Of a stretch of 64,000 nt of DNA, positions 24,201 through 39,200 are shown one piece after another. The position numbers and the translations under genes are program-made. The notes below the pieces were generated by a model. It worked only from the letters and a program-made list of their open reading frames with translations, was not told the DNA's origin and did not search any database. The DNA is from Euptelea pleiosperma (taxonomy: Eukaryota; Streptophyta; Magnoliopsida; Ranunculales; Eupteleaceae): the NCBI GenBank assembly GCA_035048495.1, contig CM068546.1, positions 10,732,435-10,796,434 on the forward strand, in the 5' to 3' direction. How positions within the stretch are numbered: the stretch's first letter is position 1; every line of letters begins with the position of its first letter.

Positions 24201-27200
24201 TTCCAAAAGTAAAATGTTGGGTTGCATACCATGTGTCTTTCTGGTTGAGCAAAGTCACTCATGGTTTAATGTCACGCCCAAATACTATATTACGAATCAC
24301 AGGGCGTACCATAGGGTTTCCCATAGAATGCCCCCCTTGGATGATTTACTCAATAATCCAAGTTGATACAGATCAGAAATACATCATATGAAGTAGTAGA
24401 GGAAAAACAAAACTTTATTCATAACCACTATGTCTCAACAACCACCCACACATGGCATAATATAAAAGTCAAACTGCATCATAAATGCCTCAATGACTAC
24501 TAACGTAATGTTTAAAATCCTAACAATAAAGAAAGTAACTAGGTCTAGTAAGTTTCACGAGCATAAACTAAATCCACCGAACCGATCAGTCTATCTACTG
24601 AGGGTTGCTGCCTGAAAAAGGTGTTGTAATCTTGGATCGTAACCAGAATAAGAGATTAGGGTTAGAGATGGAAGAGATGAGAGGAGAAGAGAATTGGGGG
24701 AAGAGGAGAAATCGTGTAGAGCTTATAATAGCCTACACGATTTCACCCAATATATATATTAAGTGAAGTTTTACAATATTACAAGGGCCTCCTGTAGAAT
24801 ATGAGATATTACAAGTAGGTCCCTGACAACACTCCCCCTCAAGCTGGTGCGAAGATATCTATCATGCCCAGCTTGGATAACAGGTGCTCTAAGATCCCTT
24901 TAGTAACACCTTTAGTTAACACATCTGCAACTTGATCAGCAGTATGGACATACGGTGTGCAAATAAGTCCCTGACCAAGTTTCTCTTTGATGAAGTGACG
25001 GTCTACCTCAATGTGCTTTGTCCTGTCGTGTTGAACTGGATTATGAGCAATGCTGATGGCTGCTTTATTGTCACAATACAGTTGCATAGACCCTTTGACA
25101 GGATATCCGAGCTCACTGAGCATAGTCTTCAACCATAGAAGCTCACATACACCATGAGCCATAGAACGGTACTCTGCTTCGTCACTGGAGCGGGCGACAA
25201 CTGGTTGCTTCTTGCTGCGCCATGACACCAGATTACCTTCCACATACGTGCAGTACCCAGACGTGGAACGTCTGTCAGTGATTGAACCTGCCCAGTCAGC
25301 GTCTGTATAAGCTTCAACTCGCAGGTGTCCATTCTTACTAAACAGGAGACCCTTCCCTGGAGCCCCCTTAAGATAGGGTAACACTCGGTGTACTGCCTCA
25401 AGATGTGGAGAGCGAGGGGCATGCATGAACTGACTGATGACACTGACTGCGTATGCAATATCTGGTCGTGTCAGCGAAAGGTAGATGAGACGCCCAACAA
25501 GTCTCTGGAACTGGCCTGCATCAGCAATGGGATCCCCATCAACAGGGTTCAGCCGATGTTGCTGTTCTATAGGCGTATCGGCTGGTTTAGCTCCCAAGTT
25601 TCCTGACTCTTGAAGGAGATCAAGTACATACTTTCTCTGTGAGATAAACACAACCTGCTTTGACATAGCAACCTCAATACCCAGAAAGTATCTCAAGATT
25701 CCCAGATCCTTGATTTCGAACTCTGTGCCGAGGTATTTTTTCAATCTACAAACCTCATCTGGGTCATCTCCTGTGACCACGATATCATCCACATATACAA
25801 TAAGAGCAGTAAGACGACCTTGACTTCTCTTAATGAAGAGAGTGTGGTCCGCCTGACTTTGCGAGTAACCAATCTTCTTGACTGGGGAACTGAACCTCTC
25901 GAACCAAGCCCTTGGTGACTGTTTAAGCCCATACAAGGCTTTCTTCAGTCTGCAAACAAGTTCCTTACTCCCAGTCGGACTGAACCCCGGAGGACCTGTC
26001 ATGTAGACCTCTTCCTCTAGATCACCATGGAGGAAGGCATTCTTGACATCCAACTGGTAGAGGGGCCAAGAAAAGTTTGCCGCGAGAGATAACAGAACTC
26101 AAACCGAGTTCATCTTGGCCACTGGAGCAAACGTCTCCTGGTAGTCAATCCCATAAGTCTGTGTGTACCCTTTTGCAACGAGACGGGCCTTATACCTGTC
26201 GATGCTTCCATCTGCTTTGTATTTCACTGTATATACCCACTTGCACCCCACGGGTTTCTTTCCTCTAGGCAATGGAACCAAATCCCAAGTACCATTCTTT
26301 TCTAGAGCTGTCATCTCCTCTAGCATGGCTGCTTTCCACTGAAGCTGGCTGAGGGCATCTGAGACACCGGATGGCAAAGCGACACTGGATAGGGAAGTAG
26401 CAAATGCCCTGTAGGATGGTGAGAGCTGTTGATAGGAAACAAAGTGAGAGATAGGGTGCTTGGTAACACAGTTCCGAACACCCTTCCGATGAGCAATAGG
26501 TACATCAATGTCTATGGGAAGGATAGTAGGAGCAACAGACATATCATCATGAGGATCACTGAGGACACGATTACCTGGATCGAGTTGGATTTCTTGGCAG
26601 TGAGCTTGGATGGTGGACTGTTTCTCTTTTTGACGTCGTCTGGCATATGTCTTCAGCTCCGGATCCTGTGGCACAGTGTCAGTAGGAGATAAGGACAAGG
26701 GTACAGGAGACTCATCAGGCAAATCAAGGGGTACTGGTTGAGGAATCTCCCCCTGTCGAGGTATCAGACTCTCGTCAATACTCCCAAGCTCCCCCTGAAG
26801 AGAAGTCCGATCAACTGAGAAGAAGGGAAGACTCTCAAAAAATGTAACATCTAGAGAAACAAACCGACGACGGGTAGAGGGATGGAAACACCGATATCCC
26901 TTCTGAGTGGACGAATAGCCAAGGAACACACATCGAACGGCTTTCGGATCTAACTTGTCCTTCCTGTGATGGGCGTGAACATAGCAAACACAACCAAAGA
27001 CCTTAGGTGGAATGGAGAACACAGGACAGGAAGGAAACATGAGTGAAAGGGGAGACTTTGACCCCAAGACACGAGAGGGCATCCGATTTATCAAGTAGGA
27101 TGCCGTCAACACAGCGTCAGCCCAATAACCCTTGGGTACCCGAGTACCAAGAAGAAGTGCCCTAGCAACCTCCAGGACATGGTGATGCTTTCGCTCAGCG

Positions 27201-30200
27201 GTCCCATTTTGTTGAGGTGTATCGGCACATGAAGTCTGATGAAGAATTCCATGCTCTTCAAAGTAGGAGGCAAGGCCACTGTACATGTATTCCCCCCCAT
27301 TGTCAGTGCGTAGGACTTTTAGGGTGGTGCCCAATTGATTGCACACCATTTTATGGAAGGTCTGAAAGATAGTATGCACCTCATTTTTTGATTTCATAAG
27401 GTAGATCCAAGTGTAACGACTATAGTCATCCACAAAAACCACAAAGTAGCGAAAACCAAAGATAGAAGTGGTGGGATTGGGTCCCCAAACATCAGAGTGC
27501 ACAAGCTGTAAAGGAAACGTACTTTTTTTATTACTGGTCGGAAAAGACACCCGGCATTGTTTTGCAAGTACACAAGTTTCACAGTTGAACTCAAAAAATG
27601 GAATAGACGCAAACTGAGGTAACAGACTCTTCATGACTGAAAGCAGTAAATGACCTAGCCTGTTATGCCATCGCATTAATATGTCTTTATTAACGCTAGA
27701 ACTACTGACATTAGAACTAGATTGATGTGCAACAGAATATGAAGTCGGCTGGCTATCGAGCAGGTACAATCCACCATCCTCACGACCACTGCCAATCATC
27801 CGCCTCGTCTCCAAGTCCTGAAAAACACAGTGAGTAGGAAAAAAGGTAACACTGCAGTTTAGGCTCTTAGTAAGATGGCTAACAGAAAGCAGGTTAGTGG
27901 TGAATTTAGGAACATGAAGTACAGAGGATAAAGACAAAGTAGGTGTGGCAGAGATAGTGCCCTTCCCTGAGATAGAGGAGAAGGTGCCATCGGCCACACG
28001 GACCTTGTCCTTACTCGAGCAGATATTATAGGTGGAGAAAAGGGATGGCATACCAGTCATATGATCGGAGGCACCAGAATCAATGATCCAGGAAGGACCA
28101 ATGGGTGCGGTAGACACATGGTGGGCTGAATGGGATGTACCTGTCTGAGCAAAGGATGATGTATGTGGGGAAGGGCCATCAAGCTGAGTAAGTAATTGTC
28201 GAAGCCTGTCAATGTCCATGCTAGAGAAGGTGTTGGACTGCCCAGAGGAAGGGGTCACATCAGAGGAATCTTGACTGGTGGCATGAGCATCTGAGGTTCC
28301 ATGTTTGCTACCAGAGGGTTTGTTTGAGAAGCCTTGCTTCCCCCCAGAGAACTGTGCGGGACGACCATGAAGACTCCAGCATGTCTCCCGAGTGTGGCGA
28401 CGCTTGCCACAGTGATCACATCTGAGTCGATCACGATCATCAAGATCCCCATCCTTCTTGGATGTGGGTTTGCTAAATTTGAGTGGCCAAGGCAGACTTC
28501 TCAGATAAAGGAACATTAGCATCTGTCTTAGAGCTCATGGCTCTCCTCCTGCTGTCCTCGCTCTGGATGTAGGAGTAGACCTGTGCAATGGTCGACGGCG
28601 GTGGATCTCTGCCCAAAATGTTTGCTCGAACCTGTTCATAGCTCTGGTTCAAGCCACCAAGAAACTCGAATATGCGTCCGCGCACAATTATCTTCCGGAA
28701 CTCCGTAGCATCCTTGGTACATGCAGGGGTGTAGGTCTGGTAGTGATCTACCTCTTCCCACTTGCTGCGTAACGCAGCGTAGTATGATTCCAAAAGAAGA
28801 TCGCCTTGCTTCAGATGTGCTATCTCCTGCTGAAGTTCATACATCCTAGCAAAATTCCCATCTTGGGAGTAGGTCTGAGATGCTGTGTCCCATATATCCT
28901 TGGCAGTCGGGAGAAAGAGGAAGCTTGTGCTGATCGATGGATGCATGGAGTGAAGCAGCCATGACATGACCATCGAGTTTTCCGCTTCCCACTTCTCAAA
29001 CGCAGCATTGGAGGAATCAGGTGCAGTGACGCGTCCAGTGATATAGTCGGCTTTGTCTCGTCCGGTGATGTACATCTGGGCAGATTGAGACCATGCGAGG
29101 TAGTTGGTCCCGTCAAGTTTCACCGTAGTGATCTGTAGGCCCGGGCTGTGATCTCCATGACTTCCCAGACTGGGTGGGGCAACAATAATCTCTGACTTGG
29201 CAGAAGATGACTCCTCAGATGTACTCCTGGTAGTAGAGAAGACTTTTTTTGATAAGAAATCACCCGAACTGCTGCTGCGGAGGTTCAAATCACCTTCTTG
29301 GAACAACTCCTTTATAGATTTTCTATTGGAGAAAAAACCACCCGCGGGAAACTTGTGAATGGTTCCGAGGACCTAAAAAAGGTTCCTAAATAGGTGCGGT
29401 AGCACTAGGGAGAGGTTTTGGACTCATCTAAGACCTGCGGCTAGGTCCAGAGGGTCTTCTCTGACCTTTTGGAAGGAGCGGCTAGGCTTGGTGGCTCTTC
29501 TCCAGGCTTCTGGAGTGGGCGGCTATGCCTGATAGCTCTTCCCCAGGCTTCTTGAGTGGGCGGCTAGGCTTGGGAGAACTTCTCCAACCTTTTGGAGTGG
29601 GCGGCTAGGGTTTCAGACTCTTCTAAAGCCTGCGGCTATCCATGGGAGATGATCTCCTTCTTTGGAAAGCCCTTCGCATCGAATTTCGCAATCCCTAGGG
29701 TTCTTCAGACCTCTAGGATTGAGCAATGGTTACATAACCATGCTCTGATACCATGTTGTAATGTTGGATCGTAACCAGAATAAGAGATTAGGGTTAGAGA
29801 TGGAAGAGAGGAGAGGAGAAGAGAATTGGGGGAAGAGGAGAAATCGTGTAGAGCTTAGAATAGCCTACACGATTTCACCCAATATATATATTAAGTGAAG
29901 TTTTACAATATTACAAGGGCCCCCTGTAGAATATAAGATATTACAAGTAGGTCCCTGACAACAAAAGGATGTTCAACGATTGGGTGAGCATGACTCAACA
30001 AGACTCATAACACGTCACATTTCCTATTATATAGATGTACTAGTTAAATAGAAGGGCAATGAAAGAGAGATCCAGGAATAGAATAGGCAAGGATTATAAC
30101 ATATAAGCAACGGGAAATAGAGGCATACATGAAATAGACAACAAATGGAGATATAAAACTAATTTACAGTTGGCACTAACCGGTTGGAATGATTTGCCAA

Positions 30201-33200
30201 TCTAAGAACTTATGCAATTAACACGAAACATTTTAGCACATAGTCCATTTTCCTGCGGCTAAACCAAACTCTTGCACCCATCTATAGCGCCGATTTGTAA
30301 TCCTATTTGACACCAGCTAGGATTAGGCTTTCCTAACAATGCCACCTGATCAGGGTGTTCTTGGGTCTTTCACTGAGGAGCAAGGTCCTATATTTTTGAC
30401 AGACTTTAGGGTTTGCAAGGCGAAGGACTGCAGAACAATTTCTTTTAGAGACATGAACCCAATGAATGTTCTGCACAGTCCTTTTGCTTTAGGGATTTTC
30501 AACCCACGGACTAAGCCATACTATTTATGCTTAAGAACTTTCGTTGTGATCCATGAACAATTGAAAATTTATCCTTATGCACATATTGCAGTATTCAATT
30601 AGAATACCGAGAATATGAAGATAACCTTTCATTTTTGTATGGGTTGAAGCAGGAGAAACTAGCAAGTTACCAAACCATTTCGTAGGCATTAGCTCTGGTA
30701 TCAAGTTGTCTTGTTGTCAATGATTTTTAATCTCTATCTTTAAGGGAATATAGGAAATATTAAATTGAAAATTTAGGCAGTATGCAATAGAATGCAAAAC
30801 ATATGAAGATAAATTTTTATTTCTACAACGGTTAAATTGGGAGACCGAAGCAATTCGTAGTCATTAGCTCTAGTATCATATGTCTTGGAGTCAACAATTT
30901 TTATTCTTTATCTCGAGGGGGATATAGAAAGATTTTCAATGGTTTTTTAGTCATTCTACGTTTACATATGTTATCTCATCACGAGATCAGTACCTTTTCC
31001 CAACTACTTGTGGAAGGAAACATGGATCTTGTGCCACCATTTGATTCTATCTTGTTATTTTACGCGCGCATTTGATATTTTATGAAGTTATTTTAGTCTT
31101 TTTCTGGCTTACTTTTGTACAAAAGTTATTTGTGATTATTTATCCATCCTTCTATTCTTATAGGGATTGGCTCCAGAGCCTCTTTTCCTTGTGTCCATGT
31201 TATCATTGACCTCAATTTAGTAAGTTATGCGTTGGGAAAAGAGAAGAAAGAAAGCAGAAAAGAAGGGAGAGAGAGAAAATGTTCTCTCAGCCCTAATTTT
31301 ATTATACAAAGTGGTGGGTAGCATAATGTGACGAAGAACTTCCATGTGTCATTCTGGGTGTGCATGCATGAATTGCCTAACTATAACTGCTCAAGCAAGA
31401 TCGGGTCGAATGATCGTCAAATAAATGAGACGATCCACTAGATGTTGATAACTGCTTTGGTCTGATTGGGGATCTTCTTCATTAGCTAAATGGTGAAGAT
31501 TGACTTCCAGAGCAGTGTCAATCTATTTAGTCCCTAGCATTCTAGCATCACGAAGATGATCAAGAACATACATCCTCTGAAAAATGCCTAGTCTAAAACA
31601 AACGAATGTGATACTAAGGAAATATTTTAACTTCCTTAAGTATGGGATGTGAAAAACATGTTGGAGATGCTATTTAAGATGATCAACCATAGAGTGGTCA
31701 TCGCTAGTCACTATGATGTCATCTACATAGACCTGATCAACCAGAAGAGTGGACCTCTTTGAAAAGATCTGATAGATATTCTTTTCTCTTTCTTACATAG
31801 AAGTTGGATATAGGCAACTGTACAGGAAGTGATGGCGATTAAGGATCATGTTACACGTGGTCTCATACTCATCTATAAGACCTCCAAGTAGCTCAAACAC
31901 GCCTTTTTTCAAGGCACTGTCTTTGTTCCTCTGCGTCCTGTGCACTATGAGAGTCAATCTCATCCCAAATAGCTCTTAAAGCGGCATAGTAATCACATAC
32001 AACCATGGTTTACAATTTCGGAATGTTTTGTATGTTTCGTTTCGTGACGTTTCGGTTTGTTTCACCGAGACAAACCGAGACATTACTATACAATCCAAAA
32101 AAAATAAATATGATTTCATGATTTTGAGAATGTTTTGGAATATTTAGAAATTTTTCGAGAATGTTATATTATGTTTCAGAAATTTCGCTGTTTCGCCATT
32201 TTTCAATGTTTCGTTTTGGAGTTTGTCTCGGTTTTTCACTTGACCGAGACATTGCTCCGAAACGAAATTTTAAACCTAGCATACAACTTTGTTACCTTGA
32301 AAAAATTGAACCACTTGCCTATGCAACTAATACACGAGCAATATTGTTCTGTTGAGAATATGTTTGAGCAACTACATCCTATTATTCTTTAGCAGCAAGA
32401 ATCCGCCTAAGTCCATTATTAATTTGTGGCTCCATAGAATTAAGAAGTCAACTCAACATTATACTGTTTGTGGATTACCATTTTAAGAATTTAGGATCAC
32501 TTTCCAAGGGTTTAACCACCTTGCCATTAACATACCCCATCAACATATTAGAAGAGAGAAATATCTTGATTGAATGCGAGTCGTGGTAGTTTCATCCATT
32601 CAACTTCACGGAGTTAATTTGCAAAGGCCTCGATTAGAGAAAACTCCGTGAAAATTCACAAACACTTGGACAACAAGGTTGTTGTAATCTTGGATCGTAA
32701 CCAGGATAAGAGATTAGGGTTAGAGATGGAAGAGAGGAGAGGTGAAGAGAATAGGGGAAAGAGGAGAAATCGTGTAGAGCTTAGAATAGCCTACACGATT
32801 TCACCCAATATATATATTAAGTGAAGTTTTACAATATTACAAGGGCCCCATGTAGAATATAAGATATTACAAGTAGGTCCCTGACAACACTCCCCCTCAA
32901 GCTGGTGCGAAGATATCTATCATGCCCAGCTTGGATAACAGGTGCTCTAAGATCCCTTTAGTAACACCTTTAGTTAACACATCTGCAACTTGATCAGCAG
33001 TATGGACATACGGTGTGCAAATAAGTCCCTGACCAAGCTTTTCTTTGATGAAGTGACGGTCTACCTCAATGTGTTTTGTCCTGTCGTGTTGAACTGGATT
33101 ATGAGCAATGCTGATGGCTGCTTTATTGTCACAATACAGCTGCATAGACCCTTTGACAGGATATCCGAGCTCACTGAGCATAGTCTTCAACCATAGAAGC

Positions 33201-36200
33201 TCACATACACCATGAGCCATAGAACGGTACTCTGCTTCGGCACTGGAGCGAGCGACAACTGGTTGCTTTTTGCTGCGCCAAGACACTAGATTACCCCCCA
33301 CATACGTACAGTACCCTGATGTGGAACGTCTGTCAGTGACTGAACCTGCCCAGTCAGCGTCTGTATAAGCTTCAACTCGCAGGTGTCCATTCTTACTAAA
33401 CAGGATACCCTTCCCTGGAGCCCCCTTAAGATCGCGTAACACTCGGTGTGCTGCTTCAAGATGTGGAGAGCGAGGGGCATGCATGAACTGACTGATGACA
33501 CTGACTGCATATGTAATATCTGGTCGTGTCAGCGAAAGGTAGATGAGACGCCCAACAAGTCTCTGGAACTGGCCTGTATCAGCAATGGGATCCCCATCAA
33601 CAAGATTCAACCGATGTTGCTGTTCTATAGGCGTATCGGCTGGTTTAACTCCCAAGTTTCCTGACTCTCGAAGGAGATCAAGTACATACTTTCTTTGTGA
33701 GATGAACACACCCTGCTTTGACCTAGCAACCTCAATGCCTAGAAAGTATCTCAAGGTTCCCAGATCCTTGATTTCGAACTCTGTGTCGAGGTATTTTTTC
33801 AATTTACAAACCTCATCTGGGTCATCTCCTGTGACCACGATATCATCCACATACACAATAAGAGCAGTAAGACGACCTTGACTTCTCTTAATGAAAAGAG
33901 TGTGGTCCGCCTGACTCTGCGAGTAGCCAATCTTCTTGACTGCGGAACTGAACCTCTCGAACCAAGCCCTTGGTGACTGTTTAAGCCCATACAAGGCTTT
34001 CTTCAGTCTGCACACAAGTTCCTTACTCCCAGTCGAACTGAACCCCGGAGGACCTGTCATGTAGACCTCTTCCTCTAGATCACCATGGAGGAAGGCATTC
34101 TTGACATCCAACTCGTGGAGGGGCCAAGAAAAATTTGCCGCTAGAGATAACAGAACTCGAACTGAGTTCATCTTGGCCACAGGAGCAAACGTCTCTTGGT
34201 AGTCAATCCCATAAGTCTGTGTGTACCCTTTTGCAACGAGACGGGCCTTGTACCTGTCGATGCTTCCATCTGCTTTGTATTTCACTGTATATACCCACTT
34301 GCACCCCACGGGTTTCTTTCCTCTAGGCAATGGAACCAAATCCCAAGTACCATTCTTTTCTAGAGCTGCCATCTCCTCTAGCATGACTGCTTTCCACTGA
34401 GGCTGGCTAAGGGCATCTGAGACACCGGATGGCAGAGCGACACTGGATAGAGAAGTAGCAAATGCCCTGTAGGATGGTGAGAGCTGCTGATAGGAAACAA
34501 AGTGAGAGATAGGGTGCTTGGTAACACAGTTCCGAACACCCTTCCGATGAGCAATAGGTACATCAATGTCTATTGGAAGGATAGTAGAAGGAGCAATAGA
34601 CATCATCATGAGGATCACTGAGGACACGATTACCTGGATCGAGTTGGATTTCCTGGCAGTGAGCTTGGATGGTGGACTGTTTCTCTTTTTGACGTCGTCT
34701 GGCATATGTCTTCAGCTGCGGATCCTGTGGCACAGTGTCAGTAGGAGATAAGGACAAGGGTATAGGAGACTCATCAGGCAAATCAAGGGGTACTGGTTGA
34801 GGAATCTCCCCCTGTGGAGGTATCGGACTCTCGTCAATACTCCCAAGCTCCCCCTGAAGAGAAGTCCGATCAACTGAGAAGAAGGGAAGACTCTCAAAAA
34901 AGGTAACATCTAGAGAAACAAACCGACTACGGGTAGAGGGATGGAAACACCGATATCCCTTCTGAGTGGACGAATAGCCAATGAACACACATCGAACGGC
35001 TTCCGGATCTAACTTGTCCTTCCTGTGATGGGCGTGAACATAGCAAACACAACCAAAGACCTTAGGTGGAATGGAGAACACAGGACAGGAAGGAAACAGG
35101 AGTGAAAGGGGAGACTTCGACCCCAAGACACGAGAAGGCATCCGATTTATCAAATAGGATGCCGTCAACACAGCGTCAGCCCAATAACCCTTGGGTACCC
35201 GAGTACCAAGAAGAAGTGCCCTAGCAACCTCTAGGACATGGCGATGCTTTCGCTCAGCGGTCCCATTTTGTTGAGGTGTATCGGCACATGAAGTCTGATG
35301 AAGAATTCCATGCTCTTCAAAGTAGGAGGCAAGGCCACTGTACATGTATTCCCCCCCATTGTCAGTGCGTAGGACTTTTAGGGTGGTGCCCAATTGATTG
35401 CACACCATTTTATGGAAGGTCTGAAAGATAGTATGCACCTCATTTTTTGATTTCATAAGGTAGATCCAAGTGTAACGACTATAGTCATCCACAAAAACCA
35501 CAAAGTAGCGAAAACCAAAGATAGAAGTGGTGGGATTGGGTCCCCAAACATCAGAGTGCACAAGCTGTAAAGGAAACGTACTTTTTTTATTACTGGTCGG
35601 AAAAGACACCCGACATTGTTTTGCAAGTACACAAGTTTCACAGTTGAACTCAAAAAATGGAATAGACGCAAACTGAGGTAACAGACTCTTCATGACTGAA
35701 AGCGGTAAATGACCTAGCCTGTTATGCCATCGCATTAACAGGTCTTTATTAACGCTAGAACTACTGACATTGGCACTAGACTGATGTGCAACAGAATATG
35801 AAGTCGGCTGGCTATCGAGCAGGTACAATCCACCATCCTCACGACCACTGCCAATCATCCGCCTCGTCTCCAAGTCCTGAAAAACACAGTGAGTAGGAAA
35901 AAAGGTAACACTGCAGTTTAGGCTCTTAGTAAGATGGCTAACAGAAAGCAGGTTAGTGGTGAATTTAGGAACATGAAGTACAGAGGATAAAGACAAAGTA
36001 GGTGTGGCAGAGATAGTGCCCTTCCCTGAGATAGAGGAGAAGGTGCCATCGGCCACGCGGACCTTGTCCTTACCTGAGCAGATATTATAGGTGGAGAAAA
36101 GGGATGGCATACCAGTCATATGATCGGAGGCACCAGAGTCAATGATCCAGGAATGACCATTGGGTGCCGTAGACACATGGTGGGCTGAATGGGATGTACC

Positions 36201-39200
36201 TATCTGAGCAAAGGATGATGTAGGTGGAGAAGGGCCATCAAGCTGAGTAAGTAATTGTCGAAGCCTGTCAATGTCCATGCTAGAGAAGGTGTTGGACTGC
36301 CCAGAGGAAGGGGTCACATCAGAGGAATCTTGGCTGGTGGCATGAGCGGCTGAGGTTCCATGTTTGCTACCAGAGGGCTTCTTTGAGGAGCCTTGCTTCG
36401 CCCCAGAGAACTGTGCAGGACGACTATGAAGACTCCAGCATGTCTCCCGAGTGTGGCGACGCTTGCCACAGTGATCACATCTGAGTCGATCACGATCATC
36501 AAGATCCCCATCCTTCTTGGATGTGGGTTTGCTCAATTTCTGAGTGGCCAAGGCAGACTTCTCAGATAAAGGAACATCGGCATCTGTCTTAGAGCTCATG
36601 GCTCTCCTCCTGTTGTCCTCGCTCTGGATGTAGGAGTAGACTTGTGCAATGGTCGACGGCGGTGGATCTCTACCCAAGATGTTTGCTCGAACCTGCTCAT
36701 AGCTCTGGTTCAAGCTGCCAAGAAACTCGAATATGCGTCCGCGTACAATCATCTTTCGGAACTCCGTAGCATCCTTGGTACATGCAGGGGTGTAGGTCTG
36801 GTAGTGATCTACCTCTTCCCACTTGCTGCGTAACGCAGCGTAATATGATCCCAAAGGAAGATCGCCTTGCTTCAGATGTGCTATCTCCTGCTGAAGTTCA
36901 TACATCCTAGCAAAATTTCCATCTTGGGAGTAGGTCTGAGATGCCGTGTCCCATATATCCTTGGCAGTCGGGAGAAAGAGGAAGCCTGTGCTGATCGATG
37001 GATGCATAGAATGAAGCAACCATGACATGACCATCGAGTTTTCCGCTTCCCACTTCTCAAACGTGGCATCGGAGGAATCAGGTGCAGTGATGCGTCCAGT
37101 GATATAGCCGGCTTTGCCTCTTCCGGTGATGTACATCTTGGCAGATTGAGACCATGCGAGGTAGTTGGTCCCGTCGAGTTTCACCGTAGTGATCTGTAGG
37201 CCCGGGCTGTGATCACCATGACTTCCCAGACTGGGTGGGGCAACAATGATCTCTGACTTGGCAGAAGATGACTCCTCAGATGTACTCATAGTAGTAGATA
37301 AGACTTTTCTGATAAGAAATCACCCAAACTGCTGCTGTGGAGGTGCAAATCACCTTATTTTTATTTTTAAAGCCTCCTGCAAGCAACGCGAGCAGGATTC
37401 AGACCTTTTCGAAACAACTCCTTTATAGATTTTCTATTGGAGAAAAAAACACTCGCGGGAAACTTGTGAATGGTTCCGATGACCTAAAAAGGTTCCTGGA
37501 TAGGTGCGGTAGCACTAGAGAGAGGTTCCGGGCTCCTCTGAGACCTGCGGCTATGTCCAGAGGGTCTTCTCTGACCTTTTGGAAGGGGCGGTTAGGCTTG
37601 GTGGCTCTTTTCCAGCCTTCTGGAGTGGGCGGCTATGCCTGATAGCTCTTCTCCAGGCTTCTGGAGTGGGCGGCTAGGCCTGGGAGAACTTCTCCAACCT
37701 TTTGGAGTGGGCGGCTAGGGTTTCAGACTCTTCTAAAGCCTGCGGCTATCCATGGAGATGATCTCCTTCTTTGGAAAGCCCTTCGCATCGAATTTCGCAA
37801 TCCCTAGGGTTCTTCAGACCTCTAGGATTGAGCCATGGTTACATAACCATGCTCTGATACCATGTTGTAATCTTGGATCGTAACCAGGATAAGAGATTAG
37901 AGTTAGAGATGGAAGAGAGGAGAGGTGAAGAGAATAGGGGAAAGAGGAGAAATCGTGTAGAGCTTAGAATAGCCTACACGATTTCACCCAATATATATAT
38001 AAGTGAAGTTTTACAATATTACAAGGGCTCCCTGTAGAATATAAGATATTACAAGTAGGTCCCTGACAACAAAGGTATCAATACATCCAATCATGGATTA
38101 AATGGGATCAAACAAAAGCTTCAAGTCCATTCAAATGCTTGTAAAGCAACAGTTCAACATGGGTATTATCAAGTTGAATAAGAATCCCAACATAGCATGC
38201 TTTATAAAGAAAACATCACGCATATGTGCAGGCCAAGCCCCAAAATGCCTAAAATTACTTTAAAAACATCCCAAATATCTCTCCACAAGTGTAGTAGTAA
38301 TTTCTAACAAGTGCAAATCTCATGGCAAACCATATATCAATGGAAATTGCATAAGAAAACGATGTATCCACTTCTGATCCAATCCATAAACATCCAAATA
38401 TGAAGATAAAATCTTAGATGAAAAGAAATCTGGCCCTAACTGAGTTTTCGAAAAAACCAGACTTGAAACCCGTAAAACATCCTTCAAATAACCATAAAAA
38501 TTATCAAATAATATCAAAAGGTGAAGGATGTTAAGGCGAACTAGGATGTGTGAAATTCCCTTGGTATTACTACAAATGTCTTAAAGAGGGGGGGGGGGGT
38601 TGAATAGGACAATATATTGAATTTTTAAATATTTTGCGGATTATGGTTAAATTCAATATGCACGATATCCAATCACATAAGCATTTAATCATATAACGAT
38701 AAGCAACCCACACAAAATAGAGATGATAGAGACAATGAGAACACAACACAACACAGAGATTTATAGTGGTTCGGTGTTCTCACACCTACATCCACCGTCA
38801 TACGCTCAATTGAGCTAAATCCACTATTCAATCAAGTTGTACACTTTAGCAATTGAACAAGCAACGGTTAGCAATCCAACTAATCTAGACACGAGATCAA
38901 AATCTCTCACATACCTATTTACGCTATAGACAAGCAAACTAACGTCTAGTTACGCTCTAGGTCAAGAAGGGTCTCAACTCGTGGGAATTTTCCAACCACG
39001 TTCCAAGTGAGCGAAGACTCACTAGAACACAACAAGGGTTTAGATGAAAATAGTACCTCCTAGAGGTTCAAATCAATGGGACTTACCTCTCTAGATGCTG
39101 AGAAGAAAAGCCACAGAGCTTTGAGACAGGCTCCTCACAAAGTGGTACAAATCCAAGTGTTGGTCGATTTCCGTTAAGCAAGTAAGTTCACCAAGAATGT

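Larger units (their letters stand above)
24622..29963 (-). mobile_element. Ty1/copia element 6 (family B), target duplication AAAGG
   Basis: Antisense 5342-bp element with 3' LTR 24622-24831, polypurine complement CTCCCCCTCAAG, pol, gag, primer-binding site 29742-29753 (GCTCTGATACCA) and 5' LTR 29754-29963. Exact AAAGG copies lie at 24617-24621 and 29964-29968. The LTRs differ at about five sites in 210 bp, so it is young. Coding damage is slight: lost gag ATG, one frameshift near 28500 and one stop at 26099. Confidence 0.95.
32680..38071 (-). mobile_element. Nearly intact Ty1/copia element 7 (family B), target duplication AAGGT
   Basis: Antisense 5392-bp element: 3' LTR 32680-32889, polypurine complement CTCCCCCTCAAG, pol and gag, primer-binding site 37851-37862 and 5' LTR 37863-38071. 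Exact AAGGT copies lie at 32675-32679 and 38072-38076. LTRs differ at only about three or four sites. The coding region has a single frame change near 34600-34620. It inserted in the gag-leader region of copia element 10. Confidence 0.95.

Noticed and set aside
29510..29610. Spaced repeats GAGTGGGCGGCTA considered as a CRISPR-like or regulatory array
   Set aside because: They are part of the copia family B leader, present again at 37620-37720 and 47620-47760, with related rather than unique spacers.
30339..30602. 87-codon open frame in intron C-D
   Set aside because: No family resemblance, no splice or promoter context, and it lies in intron sequence; a chance frame is the simplest reading.
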